DNA of 64,000 nucleotides, taken from positions 68,501-132,500 of the forward strand of contig CM065398.1 of NCBI GenBank assembly GCA_033060915.1. Direction: 5' to 3'. A program made the position numbers and the translations under genes. The stretch's first letter is position 1; each line of letters begins with the position of its first letter. This document shows positions 33,311 through 45,306 of this stretch, in pieces. The DNA comes from Euryodendron excelsum. Its lineage: Eukaryota > Streptophyta > Magnoliopsida > Ericales > Pentaphylacaceae. The notes beneath the pieces are model-generated. The model was not told the origin of the DNA and made no database searches. It saw nothing but the letters and a program-made list of their open reading frames with translations.

Positions 33311-33827
33311 ATGTTTGTTTAGAATTTTTGTGTTGGCAAATTCCATGAGCAAATACCTTTGTTTAATTATAATTTACTTTTGGAGTTTTAAGTTTATTCT
33401 TCTTAAGGTGTTTTAGTGTCTGTTAAGTTTGTGTCATGGCTTTTGGAGAGATTTTACATGCTTGGGTAGTGCCAAGGAGGCTCAAGTATGGGAAGGAGTT
33501 GAATTTAATCAAGTTTTGAGATTTTTGAAAGTTACAGTACAAACTACTAGAGCTGCAGTACAATTCTTTAAAATGTAGGTCTAAAATTTTGAAAGAACAT
33601 ATCTTTGCGGTTAAATATGTTTGAACTCCATAGTGTATTTATTTAATGTAAATTTCCAAGCTCTACGTGAATATGAAATCTGCAACAACTTTGTAGAGGT
33701 TCACCCTTAGTTCCCTCGAGCAAACCTGGCGAATTTCCTGCAAGTTACCTGGCTACTTGAGAACATATACAGAGGCTAGACTAGAACTTAACGAGAACAC
33801 TCTCAAGCCTATTGTCTTCTTCGTGGT

Positions 33828-33900
33828 AACTACATGTGAAGAGTACTTAGTAACTACATGTGAAGAGTACTTAGTAACCATATGTGAAGAGTACTTAGGT
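33828..33900 (+). repeat. 24-bp tandem repeat, three copies
   Basis: TAACTACATGTGAAGAGTAC plus CTTAG-like spacing, repeated three times with two substitutions in the last copy. Confidence 0.85.
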
Positions 33901-34174
33901 CCATAGATTACGGATTCAACGAATGGTCTGATCTCTTGTAGCTGTTCAAGTTTATACTTAAGCATTGAGTTGGACCAAATGTCAGTCCCGTAATTTTTTT
34001 CTGAATTAAATTTTCACATAAAAATCATGTATCTTGCTATCGTGGTTGCTTGATTATTACTGGCATGTGATTTTGGATTTATGCTCTATATATAATCTAG
34101 GAAAATTAATTGGGCTTCAATAGACCCAGAACAACACATAACCCTACCTAAATTGAATTTTTAAATTAGTATAA

Positions 34175-34460
34175 GGGGTGACTTTATGAGTCACCGGAAG
34201 GGTGCTAGGGGTGGGAATTCACGATTCGGTGGACTAGAGGTGACTTCACAGTCACTGGAAGGATTCACTTTATGAGTCAACTGGCTGGAGGTGACTTCAC
34301 GCGTAGGATGCAATTTTATGAGTCAGTTGCCTGGAAGTGACTTCACGAGTTGCTAGAAGCGTGCGGATGCGACTTTATAAGTCGGATATATGACTTTATG
34401 AGAGGATGTGACTTTACGAGTCAGCTGATTTGAGGTGACTTTACAAGCCACTGAATGTTG
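34175..34460. repeat. Degenerate array of TGACTTTATGAGTCA motifs
   Basis: About nine spaced variants of a 15-base near-palindrome (TGACT-n5-AGTCA) in 285 bases, for example at 34179-34193, with linkers such as CTGGAAG and GCTGGAGG. The unit length is irregular (about 28-40 bases). Confidence 0.7.
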
Positions 34461-35316
34461 GGATGACCCAATAGGGTTTCCATTATGTGTATAGCAACCG
34501 AAGCCGCTAGAGCAATGTATTAAAACTCGAACTACTGACGAACTGAAGAAGAGATTTAAGTCATTGGTCACTAATTTAATCGTTAGTTTAATTAGAATCA
34601 ATCATGGTATAAAAATTACATAATAACTATATTATTTACTATAGAACGAATTACAAAAATATTATCTAAAAATCTAAATTTTCTTTGATATTTTTTTAAT
34701 ATTTTTTTTTAAAAGAAACAACACATTTGACATGCACAAAATTTCAATGCAACACAGATTATAGAGTGAAAGGAGTAACATATAACAAATTAACAATTCA
34801 AAGCAAATGATGTCAATATAATAATGGATCTCTCAAAAGTAAAATTTATGAAATTGTTAAAAGCAAAGACATACCATTATTTTTTGTTGGTTCATCGAAA
34901 ATAAATACCATTTTTTTACTCGTTCAAGACATCATCTTAAAATGCTTTTACAATACTTTATCACAAGAAAAAGCCATCTCACAAGCTAAACATATTTCAA
35001 AATTAATAGTCAAAATTTAGAGCTAATCATGATAATAAAAAAATTTGTACTAAAATGCACATGATTGTTATATAAAAGAGCACAAGTAGAGTCCACACTC
35101 TTTAAGTATAAAAAGATATTAAACCATAAGTCATGAACATAAAGCACTAGAGTTTACAACATTAAGAGTCCAAACTCAAAAACAAGCACAAACAAAACAA
35201 AAATAAGATCCCAATAGAAAGCCGTCAATGACATTACACCATTCTTAAAATATGAAGATGATAAAACTAATCCACTACATCACATCATAAAAAAAGCATT
35301 GTTTTCTTTGTTTTGC

Positions 35317-35502
35317 CTAATTCCTTGGGAGCCCATCATCCTCACCCTCAGTGTTGCTATTGCCACCTCTACTATCTTGAGGATTTGAATCATCATACAT
35401 ACAATCATTAACAAAAGATTCCAAGTCAAAATCATCTTCCACGTCTAACACCACATCATCATAGCCATCATCTAAAATAGTCATGATAAAATTATTAAAC
35501 AA
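35317..35502 (-). other. Short acidic ORF, possible transposase tail
   Basis: Encodes 61 residues rich in Asp/Glu (DDGYDDVVLDVEDDFDLESF). Acidic tails like this occur at the C-terminus of several hAT/BED transposases, but no dimerisation domain was seen upstream. May be chance. Confidence 0.2.
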
Positions 35503-36004
35503 TTATGACTAGTGATTATATAGACTAATTGTTACATTTTATTAAAATTATTATTTATTAACTTTATGGATGATGACATCGTCTCTTACTTTGTAGAGCC
35601 GGATCTTCTTCACAAAGCATTTTCCTCCAACTAATCATAGGTTGAGGATCTCTTCAACAATTCAAAACTCGATTAGTTTTGTTAGTTGATTAATTGGTCT
35701 TGTTCTATTTATGAAATGGCTTAGATTGGTATTAGTCTAGATATGACAAAATCATTCTATTAGATCAAATGTACTTATACAATTTAACAAATATATTGTA
35801 TCAAAATTGAAAAATTTTATGACTCGAATCTTCATTATACTCTTTTATTTATTACATGTCTACTATTTGAGCTCATAGAGCTGGCAAATGGTAATATTTA
35901 ATTTATATGGAAATGTGAGAAATTATGGTCTCTGATCATTTTTGTTTTGATCTATTGATTTGTCAAGCTCAGAAGCTAGCCCTTGGCAATTTGTCTTATT
36001 TTTT

Positions 36005-36130
36005 TTCAATGGTATGACCGAACCTAGGACTATGTCCTAGGTAGTCTACGTATCTCGTTGTCTAAAGAATCGGCTGAGTCATAGTTCTTGAGCCAAAAAT
36101 GACGTCGTGAGATTTTGATCATGAGGCATG
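36005..36130 (-). mobile_element. Fragment of an older Tat-like LTR
   Basis: TATGACCGAACCTAGGACTATG ... TCTACGTATCTCGTTGTCTAAAGAATCGGCTGAGTCATAGTTCTTG matches, in order and spacing, the conserved LTR block GTGACCGCACCC ... GCCTACGTATCCC ... GAGGAATCAGGTCAGTCGTAG (22180-22250). It is a diverged relative of the family filling the left half of the window. Confidence 0.55.
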
Positions 36131-37629
36131 ATTACAAGCTCTAGGTTGAATGCCCTATAGTGAAAGGCTCCTTGAGCACTATATTCAAGCTTTTGGTATA
36201 TTCGTCTTGTCATTCGTAGTTGCTCTTGAGGAGCAGTTCTCTCACCAAACTTAGTCTTTTCCAGTGGAAGTTCAAGTTCTTTAGAAATTCGAGGATATTC
36301 GATGAAGTGTACCGAGAGATCCAAAATCTCCAGTCAAGGGTCTTCGGAGATGGTGGATCTTCGATGAAATGGAAGATCTAAGGTCTCCGGTCAAGGTTCA
36401 TTGGAGATGGCACATCTCTAGTGAAATATACTAGGGAGATTTAGGATTAACAATTAGAGGTCTTTGGAGATGAGAAAATCTCCAAATCAAGGAAAGGTTC
36501 GACCCTATATTGAGTATAAAAATGCTTTGATCCTATCCTATGAGGAGGATTTGAAAGGCTTAACCCCTTGCTGGGGATTGGAAAAGTATGAATCCTCACT
36601 AGGGTAGGAAAAGACTTTTTTCCTATCCTACAAACACATGAGGATCTGATCATGTGCTATAGATAGGAGAAGATGGGTCCTATGCTAAAGATAGAAGATG
36701 ACGGATCCTATGTTAAGGGTAAGAGAAGGTGGGTCCTTCAATACTTCCAATAGGTGAAAATCTACTATATAAAAAGAGCCACTTTGCTCTTGGTTTTCGT
36801 CAGACTCCTTTTTACTCAATTTTGTCACTTTTAACCTTGAAGATAGTGAATTACAAATGCATCGGTGGCTTGTTTTTAGATTTTCATGTGTCGCCGCAAA
36901 ATATTACTCATCTGCTCACATAGTGATGTAATGAAGAGAAAACTATGTCTCTGTCTCTCTGTCTCTCTCTCTTACTGCTATTATATTTTGATTTTCCACC
37001 TCCTGTTTCTAAGATGCACTTCAGCTCCTCCTTCATTCTACACCTATCTTCTCCACCTCCTGCTTCCAAGTCTTCCATCTATACACATGGCATGCTCCAC
37101 TCAAGGAATGAAGAACACATGGCAAATAAATCTCAGATCCAATCTTCGCACAATATAGGTACAAAAACAAAACTTCCTCTCCACTTCTTTCTGATTTTCC
37201 ATCAGGTGAAGCTTTGCGTCTGCTTCCAACTCCATCGTCAATTTAAGGTTCCCTATACATGTAGATGTGTGGTTTTAATTTCTACGAAAATAATTTCATA
37301 TGAACATAAAAAATTTGCCAAATCTAGAGTTTCTTCATCGTTTTAGGTGTTCTCTGTGTGATAGCAGCTATTTGGTTTAATTAAATTTAATATCATTAGT
37401 TCTATGTCAAAGGACCTGCTTATGCTTGTTAATATCTTCAGTTGTTTTATACTCTATTTTCTATTCCCTATTTGCTGGTTCGAATTCCATTTCCAAACTA
37501 TGTTTTGTTTGATGTTTGTCAATATCTAGGGTTTCTTCATTATTGGAACTTTCTCCAGTTTAATCGCAAGGCTTGATAGACATTAAGGACTTCAGATTGT
37601 ATCAATAATATAAAGCCAAATAGCAGGTG

Positions 37630-37661
<32 letters not shown>

Positions 37662-38894
37662 ATATATATATATATTTGTGTTCATGTGGGATAGATAGTG
37701 AATAAGATTTTTAATTTCTTAAATTTTATGGTTTTTAAGTTCTGTACAACAATAATCTGCAAAGTAAAGCTAAAATTTGTAAACAAATGAAAACCCACTT
37801 ACAAATTGACCATAGTCATAGGATTATAAGATCGAGAACTTTGAAAATTATTGAGTACCTAGAGGGGATAATTGTTTATTTATTTGTCTAGTAATTGTTG
37901 AAGCTCATTACAATCAGTTCATTTGATGATGAATTTCTCTGGTAATATGAATTGGGTATATCATGTATTTATTCTCTTCATATTCAGAAAAAGTTAGCTA
38001 CAACTTTAAAGCAGTGTGTTTGAAGCTTCTTGAAATGACATCAACAAACTTAGCACTTGCTTCGAATTAACTTACTCATGATCAAGCACGATCATGTATG
38101 TATACATGAACATATATGTGTGAGTGAAAGAATTGTGAATCACTCTTATGATTTTGCTTCCTTTTTTTTCTTCTTTTAATAAATCTGAGAACCAGACAGC
38201 GGAAATGTAAATTTAATATGACAATTCTTCTTACTAGAAGTAACAAACAAAAAAGAATAGCAGGCAACTGACAAAAAAAAAAAAAGGGAACTCAATGAGC
38301 AAAAATGGGTCATTTCCTTTTTAGCTGCCTGCGTGTATTTGTTTGAGTAATAATTACTATGGTGCACTAGAGACAGAGATCGTCCATCCTAAAATTATTC
38401 AAATAGTCTAAGAGGATCAAATGTCTCCATTAGAAAAAAATTGTTATAAAATATGTATGCTCTTCTGACCATTGTTTTGCCTTCAATTTCATGATTCTAC
38501 TTCTATTGTTGGCCAAGTTTGTGAATAGCAACAAGTGACTTCTATTTACGAGTTACCATGAGAAAATTAGAAATGGTTGAGGACGTGCATGCTACAATGT
38601 TTTAAACATCGAGTTTTTTAACAAATTTTTGTTCCCAGTTATGAAAACAAGAAGATTACAAAAGAATCGAGCTAAAAGAAAATGGTATGCTAAATTAGCA
38701 GAGAACAAAACATGAAGAAATGCTAAAAAAAAAAAATAATAAGAAAAGTGTATGCTCGAGGGAAACAAACTAGGCGGACAGGTATATTATTTGTTATGAG
38801 TTTATTTCTTTACGTGCGGCAGCTTAAATAATATTTTTTGTTTCTTCAACTATTTAATAATTTGCTAAACACCTGTTGCTTTTTAGTACTAATG
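36131..38894. other. Unassigned stretch without a supported gene
   Basis: Repeated GGAGAT/TCCGGTCAAGG units occur at 36330-36450. A possible plus-strand TATA box (CTATATAAAAAGAGCC) lies at about 36765, and a CT/TA microsatellite at 37628-37674. The longest ORF (36945-37346) is Ser/Leu-rich low-complexity sequence and I do not believe it is a gene. Confidence 0.4.
37628..37674 (+). repeat. (CT)n(TA)n microsatellite
   Basis: About 14 CT units followed by about 9 TA units. Confidence 0.9.
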
Positions 38895-39527
38895 ATTATT
38901 GTTAGGTTTTAGATTAGCCAAATTTTTAGCAAAAGCATTTTGTATGTAATTTCAGCATTTAGATAGACGTGTTAAAGTGTAAGAATGGCAAAACAAGAAG
39001 AAAAAACAATCTGCCATGTTTTTGAATGGCCTGTCCAAGCGTTTGGACAATAGAGGTGTTCAAACAGTGAGCCAGACTACTCGAACGCCAGATAGAATCG
39101 AGAACTTCCTGATTTAAATCCTAGTCGGGTTTAGAAATTTTCTACTTTGACTTACACGGTTATTAAAGGCTCTAAACCCTAGAGAGAAAGGTTACACACT
39201 TACAAAAAATTGATTTAGTTATTTAGAGAGCTTTATTATGCCTCCCTAATCATTAGATTGTTCTTTTGATCAATAAACAAACTGCATACATGTTGTCTTT
39301 GGCGGATTCCCAAGGTTGACATCGATAGCACTGAAGAACAGTGAATCATGGGTGACTAACGAGGATGTTTGAAACTTCTACTATAGTTGTGTATCAACGC
39401 GTAGTTGTAGATTAACGAGTTGGGTTGTAAGTTTATTCTTGTAACTATTCAAAATTATAGTGCTGAGTACATTAGTAGCTGTGTGTGGTCCCATGGTTTT
39501 TTTTTTTTTTTTTTTTTCTAATTGATA

Positions 39528-40129
39528 GGGTTTGGGGTAAATACACATTGCCCAGTCCACCTGGATAGGCCCAATTAACACAAATTGAAGCTGGGTTGCT
39601 GGGCGGCCCGAATCCAGCACTAAAGACCGGTCTAGCCCAAGTTGTCGACTTGGGCCCAAACTGCGAAAGGTGAGCCCAAACTACTAGCAGTCTCAGAGCA
39701 TTAAATGCGCAGTTGATCCGTATTAAATGCGCCAGCGGCTCCCCATGCGACATCGACTTGCACATCCGATCAGTCGGATTCTTCAGCGACAGTAAGACAG
39801 GCCATGCACACGGTCGGTCGGTGTCATATGATGATGCCTACACAGCAGGCCATGATGACCTGCTGGTAGGCCAAGAGCAAAACACTCCATCGATTACACT
39901 ACAAATATTCAAACCCTCAAGACCAAGGTATGAACAATTAACTCCAAGTATACACAACTTCTATCTATTCTACTCTTGATTAAGCTTGCTAACTTAATCA
40001 TCAGAGTGTGATCGGCTCAATAAGGGTCGACCCATTCTACCTTTTCTTTCTTGCAGTGAGTTTGGACTCATTAACATTGGCTTGAGTGATCGGTCAGGCC
40101 TTCCCCAGAAATCTCACCTACACAGGGTT
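39528..40129 (+). mobile_element. Solo LTR E in the left LTR of the SIRE-like element, target duplication GGGTT
   Basis: Spans 39533-40124 (592 bases), TGGGGTAAATACACATTG to CTCACCTACACA, flanked by GGGTT on both sides. The right LTR lacks it, giving the empty site. The end, with CCAGAAATCTCACCTACACA, resembles U5 ends of Ty3/gypsy LTRs. Orientation plus is inferred from a TTCTTTCTTGCAG-like and downstream U5-type context; the family is not assigned. Confidence 0.8.
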
Positions 40130-40284
40130 TTTATGATAAAATCTTGTGTGCTTTCTCATTATTTTATTGCTTTAAAATTGCATATAGTATTGACGTATCT
40201 AGATAATTGACCTGTTCTTATAGTTGAATCTTTAGGTTAATTAATCAACTATAGGCAAATTCACACCCCCCAAGCTTTTTCAAT

Positions 40285-40300
40285 TGGTATTAAAACGGGT
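40285..40300 (+). other. Primer-binding site of the SIRE-like element
   Basis: TGGTATTAAAACGGG two bases after the LTR end, compared with the usual initiator-Met site TGGTATCAGAGC. Confidence 0.6.
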
Positions 40301-40368
40301 TCACTCTATTTTTAAAAATAACTATTTTCAAAATCCTTTGAGTGAGATCCTGAATAATTGCCGAAGAC

Positions 40369-41350
40369 ATGGATTTGTTAAAAGAGGAATATTTCAATCT
40401 TCAAAAGCACTATGATAGTATATGTGGTAAGTTTTCTTGTTTGTTTAAAATTAAACAAAATTTGGCTTACGATTTAAAAATTGTTGAAAAAGAAAAAGAC
40501 TCTCAAGAATGATAACGATGAACTACGTGAAAAGTTTTCTCAATTAATTGAAGTTAATAAAAAATTAATTTTCAAATTGAAGAATTCTAAAAAAGAAAAA
40601 TTAATTTTAAAATTCAATTTGATAAAAGTGATGGTTTGATTAATCAATTAAAGAAATCTAATGAAAGCAAAACCCTAAGTAATCAATTTGAGACTAACAA
40701 GACTACCTTGAATGAAAATTTGGTTATAATTGAAAAGGGATTAATTGAAGCACTTGAAAAGAACAAGATTCTTGAGAAAGAACTAGAAACTGTTAAATTT
40801 GATTTATCTTGTGCTAAGGAATCTTTTAAGTCTTTCAGTATAGGCTCTAAAAAAATTGATCACATTTGGAGCATTCAAAAATCAGTTGGAGATAAAGACG
40901 AAACCAAATTTGATGGATTTACATCGCGCAACAAGCCAAGATTTGTTCCTCCTGTTGATTCATCAAAGTTAGATACATACCAAGATGTTTCAGAATCTTT
41001 AAGAAAGCAAAAACAGGTAAAAATTCCAAGGTGTTTTCGACTTCACAAATTTCAACTCTGGACAGCATTCGAACGGGAAGAAAATGAGTTCGAAAGCTCA
41101 ACGTCTGAACTGCTAGAAATGGCGTTTGAACGGGAGACATTCGAACGGTCAGTATATGCGTTCGAACAACTGGCAGTATGAGACAAAGAAAACTACACAT
41201 CCTAATTTTGTTCTTGTTTGTCATCATTGTGGTGTCATAGGACAGATCAAGCCTAACTGTCATAAATTGTGGAATATTTCTAGGAGTTATATGCATGAAG
41301 AACCTAGAAATTATTTTAGGCAGTCTGATAATGTACTACATAGATAGATT
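40369..41350 (+). pseudogene. gag: Gag remnant of the SIRE-like element
   Basis: Starts with ATG at 40369 (MDLLKEEYFNLQKHYD) and breaks at about 40508. It reopens at 40636-41181 as a Glu/Lys-rich coiled coil (LKKSNESKTLSNQFE, LEKNKILEKELETVKFD) followed by GDKDETKFDGF. Another shift leads to a zinc knuckle at 41219-41260, CHHCGVIGQIKPNC. That is the C-x2-C-x4-H-x4-C motif with His changed to Gln (CAG at 41243). Between coil and knuckle is an unusual FER-rich stretch encoded by repeated TTCGAACGG words. Gag would package element RNA; this copy cannot. Confidence 0.7.
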
Positions 41351-42714
41351 AAGGATTTGAACACCCAAGTAAGTCAACTCAGATAAATAATTTCAAAAGG
41401 TAAAAAAATCTAAATATGTCTGAGTTAGAAAATCTAACTTACAATCCCTGAATACCTTTAGGAAGTTTGTAGGGGTTGGCCTTTCTGATTAGAGTCCTAA
41501 TTTTGATATATCCTATGAAGTTATTTAATTCTTATTCTTTTGTCCTAGTGCTATGATCATAGTTGTAAATTTTAGGGACTATTTTTAAAAAAAAAATTTC
41601 AAAAATACAAAATGATTTTCTAATTATGGGTTATTAGCATTTTTGTGATTTGTTGAGTAATTGTCCATGACAGTGATATTATATATTGTTAGGCACTAAA
41701 TACATGATTTAGATTTAAATTTCTTCATCTTTGCTTACATTGTGAGTAAATCTTGAAACATAAGTCATGTGCATATGAGCACACTTGGTGTGACTGATTT
41801 GCGATTCTTATTAGTTTAATTTTCTCATGTTCGCTACGAGATTTGTATAGAGTGACCAATGTTCATGTATCATACTTCTATCATTAACTCTCTACTTTGA
41901 CATGTGTGTAAGCAACTATGAATGTATATCAAAATATGCACCCTCTGGGTAAAATCGTAGAAAGAGTTACAATGTTTTAAGTATTGAAATTGCTCATAAA
42001 AGAAAGAAAAAAAAAAACAACTTGAGCTATTCAAAAGAATAAAATTCAGCCCTTCAAAAGTTGCAAACTTGAGCTTAGTAAGGGGGAGTTTTCTATATTT
42101 GAATTGTACAAGCATGATTGGTTGTTGTTCTAGTTGTGTAACTTTTTCAAAATTTTAATGGACTTTTTAATTTTGATCTTTACTACGTGTTTGTATAAGT
42201 CTATAGCTTTCAAGTTCACCAAGAACACTCATATGGCTATGTCTACAAATTACACCTTTGTGCCTAAGATGTTGAAATATTCAATTCATTGAGTGTATTT
42301 TATGTTTACTTCAATGCTTGAGTCTTAAAATTACTGTTTATGTGTCATACAATATTACTTTACCTATTTTCAAACTTTTTAGAGGCTTTATACAAGTAAT
42401 TTTTTATTAGGGCTTTGTTAAAAAGTTTAGATTGAATAGGGTATGAATATTTTTTTTCATTCCTCTTTCTCTTGAGCTTGATTTGTCAATTTGTAACAAA
42501 AAAGGGGAGTAATATATTGGATTGCTACTGCTCTTGAGTTATGTTTTTTATTTATTATTCTTATACCAACCACACTTGCATTTTACAAAGGTTTTGTTTT
42601 TTAGTTGTGGTTGTGCAGGCAGTTGATTATACGACTCTTCGGACATGTTGATCATCTTGTTCGTTCACACTTATGTTGTATTGAGTCTTTATTTGTATAT
42701 TGCTTCTTTATTGT

Positions 42715-42727
42715 GGTTGGGGGACAT
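42715..42727 (+). other. Polypurine tract of the SIRE-like element
   Basis: GGTTGGGGGACAT directly before TGTTAGG of the right LTR. Confidence 0.65.
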
Positions 42728-43220
42728 TGTTAGGTTTTAGATTGACTAATTCTGAGAAAAAGTACATTGTATATAATTTCAGCATTTAGATAGACGTGTC
42801 AAAGTGTATGAATGAATTAAGGTGCTATAACAAAGGCAAAACAAAGAGAACATGCAATTTACCATGCGTTCGAACAGCCTGTCCAGGCGTTTGAACAACA
42901 GAGGCATTCAAATGGTGGGCAGACCATTCGAATGCTAGACAAAATTGAGGACTTCTTGATTTAAATCCTAGTCGGGTTTGAAAACTTCCTACTTCAACTT
43001 ACATAACGTCCAAGGTTCTAAAAACACTCCAGACTATATAAATGCTCTAAAACCTAGAGAGAAATGTTACACACTTACAAAGAATTGATCTAGTTGTTTA
43101 AAGAGCTTTATTGTGTCTCCTTGATTATTGGAATATTCTTCTAGTCAACAAATAAACTTCACACATATAGCCTTTGGTGGATTCCAAAAGTTGTCGTCGA
43201 TAGCACGAGAGAATGGTGAA

Positions 43221-44530
43221 TCGTGTGTTGGGGACTGCGGAATTTTTCACGATCTGGTTATAGTGTATACGCATACTACCAAAAATTTCGATCTGATTAG
43301 CATAGCCTAATCTACGTGATTAGAATCGTACCTTCGAGATATCTCTAGTTTGATCTCGAATAACAAGAATCAGTACTAAGTATGAAGCAACAGCTCGAAC
43401 TCAACCTTCGGACTTCTGCTGTATTTCTCGTACACGCCTTACTCTACAGAGAGTGGGCTCGCCACTGCTAGGGTTTCTCTTCCTCACAAAAACGTGTATC
43501 TCTCAATTATGTGTAGAGTGTGTAACCCTAACAGCTCTTAGAGCGCGTATATATATAGGCTACAACAGGGACCATATGATTAGTATAACTAGGGTTTTCT
43601 ACGCAAAGAAGGACTCCTAATCCAACCAGGATTAATCATTATTTACGTAAATTATAATTTATACCACTAACAAATTATAATTGCACTCCCTGTTATACTA
43701 GAAATTATATTTCGAGCCCCATATTATTAAATACTTATTTATCTCCCCATATTAAGATTATAGATACCCGTCTATTAAATTAAATTACTGACAATTAAAT
43801 TTAATAGACTTATTTAATTCCTTGAGACCTTCCACTTAACTTATTTGATATGTCGGATTCATAATCCACCTGCAGGGTTTGACATAATCAAAACTTATAA
43901 GTTTCCTCAAGGGGATATCATCAATTCCTTTACGGGGACATGAATTCTATCAATAATAAATATTCACCATACACGTAATGTTATTGTCCAACTCACTAAG
44001 TTTATTAACCCGCAAAGAATCTCACTCTTCTGTGAATCAAAACAATAAGTACTACATGCACGTGTCTATTTATTATATTAGGATTAAGAGTATAAGCACT
44101 CATAATAATCATGAGGTATTAATTGTTTTATATAGTCAGTATAAAAACAATTACCTTAACACGATCTTATTCAATACACACAAAGTGTACTAATGCAAGG
44201 AGTTGGAACTGTACCGTTCCCCATAGTCAAGACAGACCTATTAAAACCTTGTACTACAGTCCTACTGATGGTGTGTCCATTTTCATCTAAAACTGTGAAC
44301 GATAAACTTATATTCCATAAGAACCGATGATTTGATCTTTCGTGTATAAGTCGTACTCTACATACCAAATCATCTACTATATAGAATAAGAGATACATGC
44401 ATAATCAATAAATAACGCAATGCAAATATTTCTCACACAGATTCTTATTAAAATGGAATAACTAATTTATTAATAAATACTAAAGTCATTACACAAAGCA
44501 TGTCTTTTAGTATAAATTTCCAATATCGTG
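43221..44530 (-). mobile_element. Solo LTR F in the right LTR of the SIRE-like element, target duplication TCGTG
   Basis: Spans 43226-44525 (1300 bases), TGTTGGGGACTGCGG to AAATTTCCAATA, flanked by TCGTG at 43221-43225 and 44526-44530. The empty site is visible in the left LTR (GTGAATCATGGGTG). On the minus strand it shows CCTATATATATACGCGC (TATA) followed by a leader with AAACCCTAGCAG, so it reads leftwards. No internal region is attached. Probably copia-type from the TGTTGG/CCAATA ends. Confidence 0.82.
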
Positions 44531-44857
44531 GGTGTCTAGCCAGCAAGTCTCCACCTTCTACGATAGTTGTGGATCAACACAGAGTTGTGGATCAATGGGT
44601 TGGGTAGCAAATTTATTCTTGTAACTGTTCAAAGTTATAGTGCTGATTACGTTAGTGGCTATGTGTGATCCCGTGATTTTTTACCTGGTTGATAGATTTT
44701 TCACGCTAAAATCATATGTGTCTTGTCTCATTACTTTATTTCTTTAAAGTTGCATATATGATTGACATACCTAGATAGTTAACATGTTCTTATAATTGGA
44801 TCTTTAGGTTAATTAATCAACTGTGGGTAAATCCACGCCCCAGACTTTTACAATTTT

Positions 44858-45306
44858 ATTAATTATTCTGGAATGCAATTGTTTATATTTATCAACACAA
44901 AGGTAGGACAAGACGACATCATTCTGAACAACCAAAAAAATAGATCTCTCTTAATAAGTTTTTTCTTCCGCTTCATCTCTCTGCTTCACTTCTTTGGATC
45001 TCCTCTCAAATCAACAGTTAGGTAAGTTGACGCATCTACTCTTTCCTCCCCTTCATTTCGGTGCTCTCATTTAATGTAATATGTGTCTAATTTTGGGTCT
45101 GCTATGCTCATTTTCTGTGAACTAATGGCTATATTTTCTATATTCCTTAGTTTTCAAATTCTGAATTCTTTTGACTGCCTAGAAAATGCAGAAGAAAAAA
45201 AAAACGATTATGCAGTTCTAGAGTTCTCATTATTTCAAGCCGAAGATAACTCTAATTTCAATTTCAACAACCAAATCAAAACACCAATCCTTTTATAGAT
45301 CCGTAG
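44858..45306. other. Intervening sequence, possible host flank
   Basis: Contains CAACAGTTAG|GTAAGTTG (45022/45023), a strong splice-donor-like motif after a pyrimidine-rich leader-like tract. The short ORF 45083-45298 has no recognisable domain. No gene is supported. Confidence 0.3.

Larger units (their letters stand above)
33311..35999. other. Unassigned AT-rich stretch with local repeats
   Basis: No recognisable gene. It contains a 24-base tandem repeat at 33830-33900 and a GACTTTATGAGTC motif array at 34175-34460. A short acidic minus-strand ORF at 35317-35502 resembles the acidic C-terminal tails of hAT-like transposases, but too weakly to call. Confidence 0.4.
38895..44857 (+). mobile_element. 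SIRE-like Ty1/copia element, pol-less, with a solo LTR in each LTR
   Basis: LTRs begin TGTTAGGTTTTAGATT (38900 and 42728) and end TTTTTCA/TTTTACA (40282 and 44852). The target duplication is ATTAT/ATTTT with one mismatch. After the left LTR comes TTGGTATTAAAACGGG, a Met-type primer site with changes. Before the right LTR comes GGTTGGGGGACAT, a polypurine tract. The internal part is only 2.4 kb: a gag remnant, then AT-rich sequence with AAAAAAGGGGAG near 42500. Protease, integrase, RT and RNase H are absent. Corrected for inserts, the LTRs are about 790 and 815 bases. The SIRE assignment rests on the coiled-coil gag with a single C-terminal knuckle and is moderately secure. Confidence 0.75.

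Noticed and set aside
33753..33965. ORF with repeated KYSSHVVT
   Set aside because: Product of the 24-bp tandem repeat; no other coding evidence.
36945..37346. 133-codon Ser/Leu-rich ORF
   Set aside because: Begins in a CT-rich simple repeat, has no domain or splice context I can support, and overlaps another frame.
39499..39517. Long poly-T suggesting a reverse-oriented SINE or LINE tail
   Set aside because: The segment to its right is bounded by TG...CA with a GGGTT duplication and is better explained as a solo LTR; the T-run lies in the host LTR, where the other copy has a shorter T-run.
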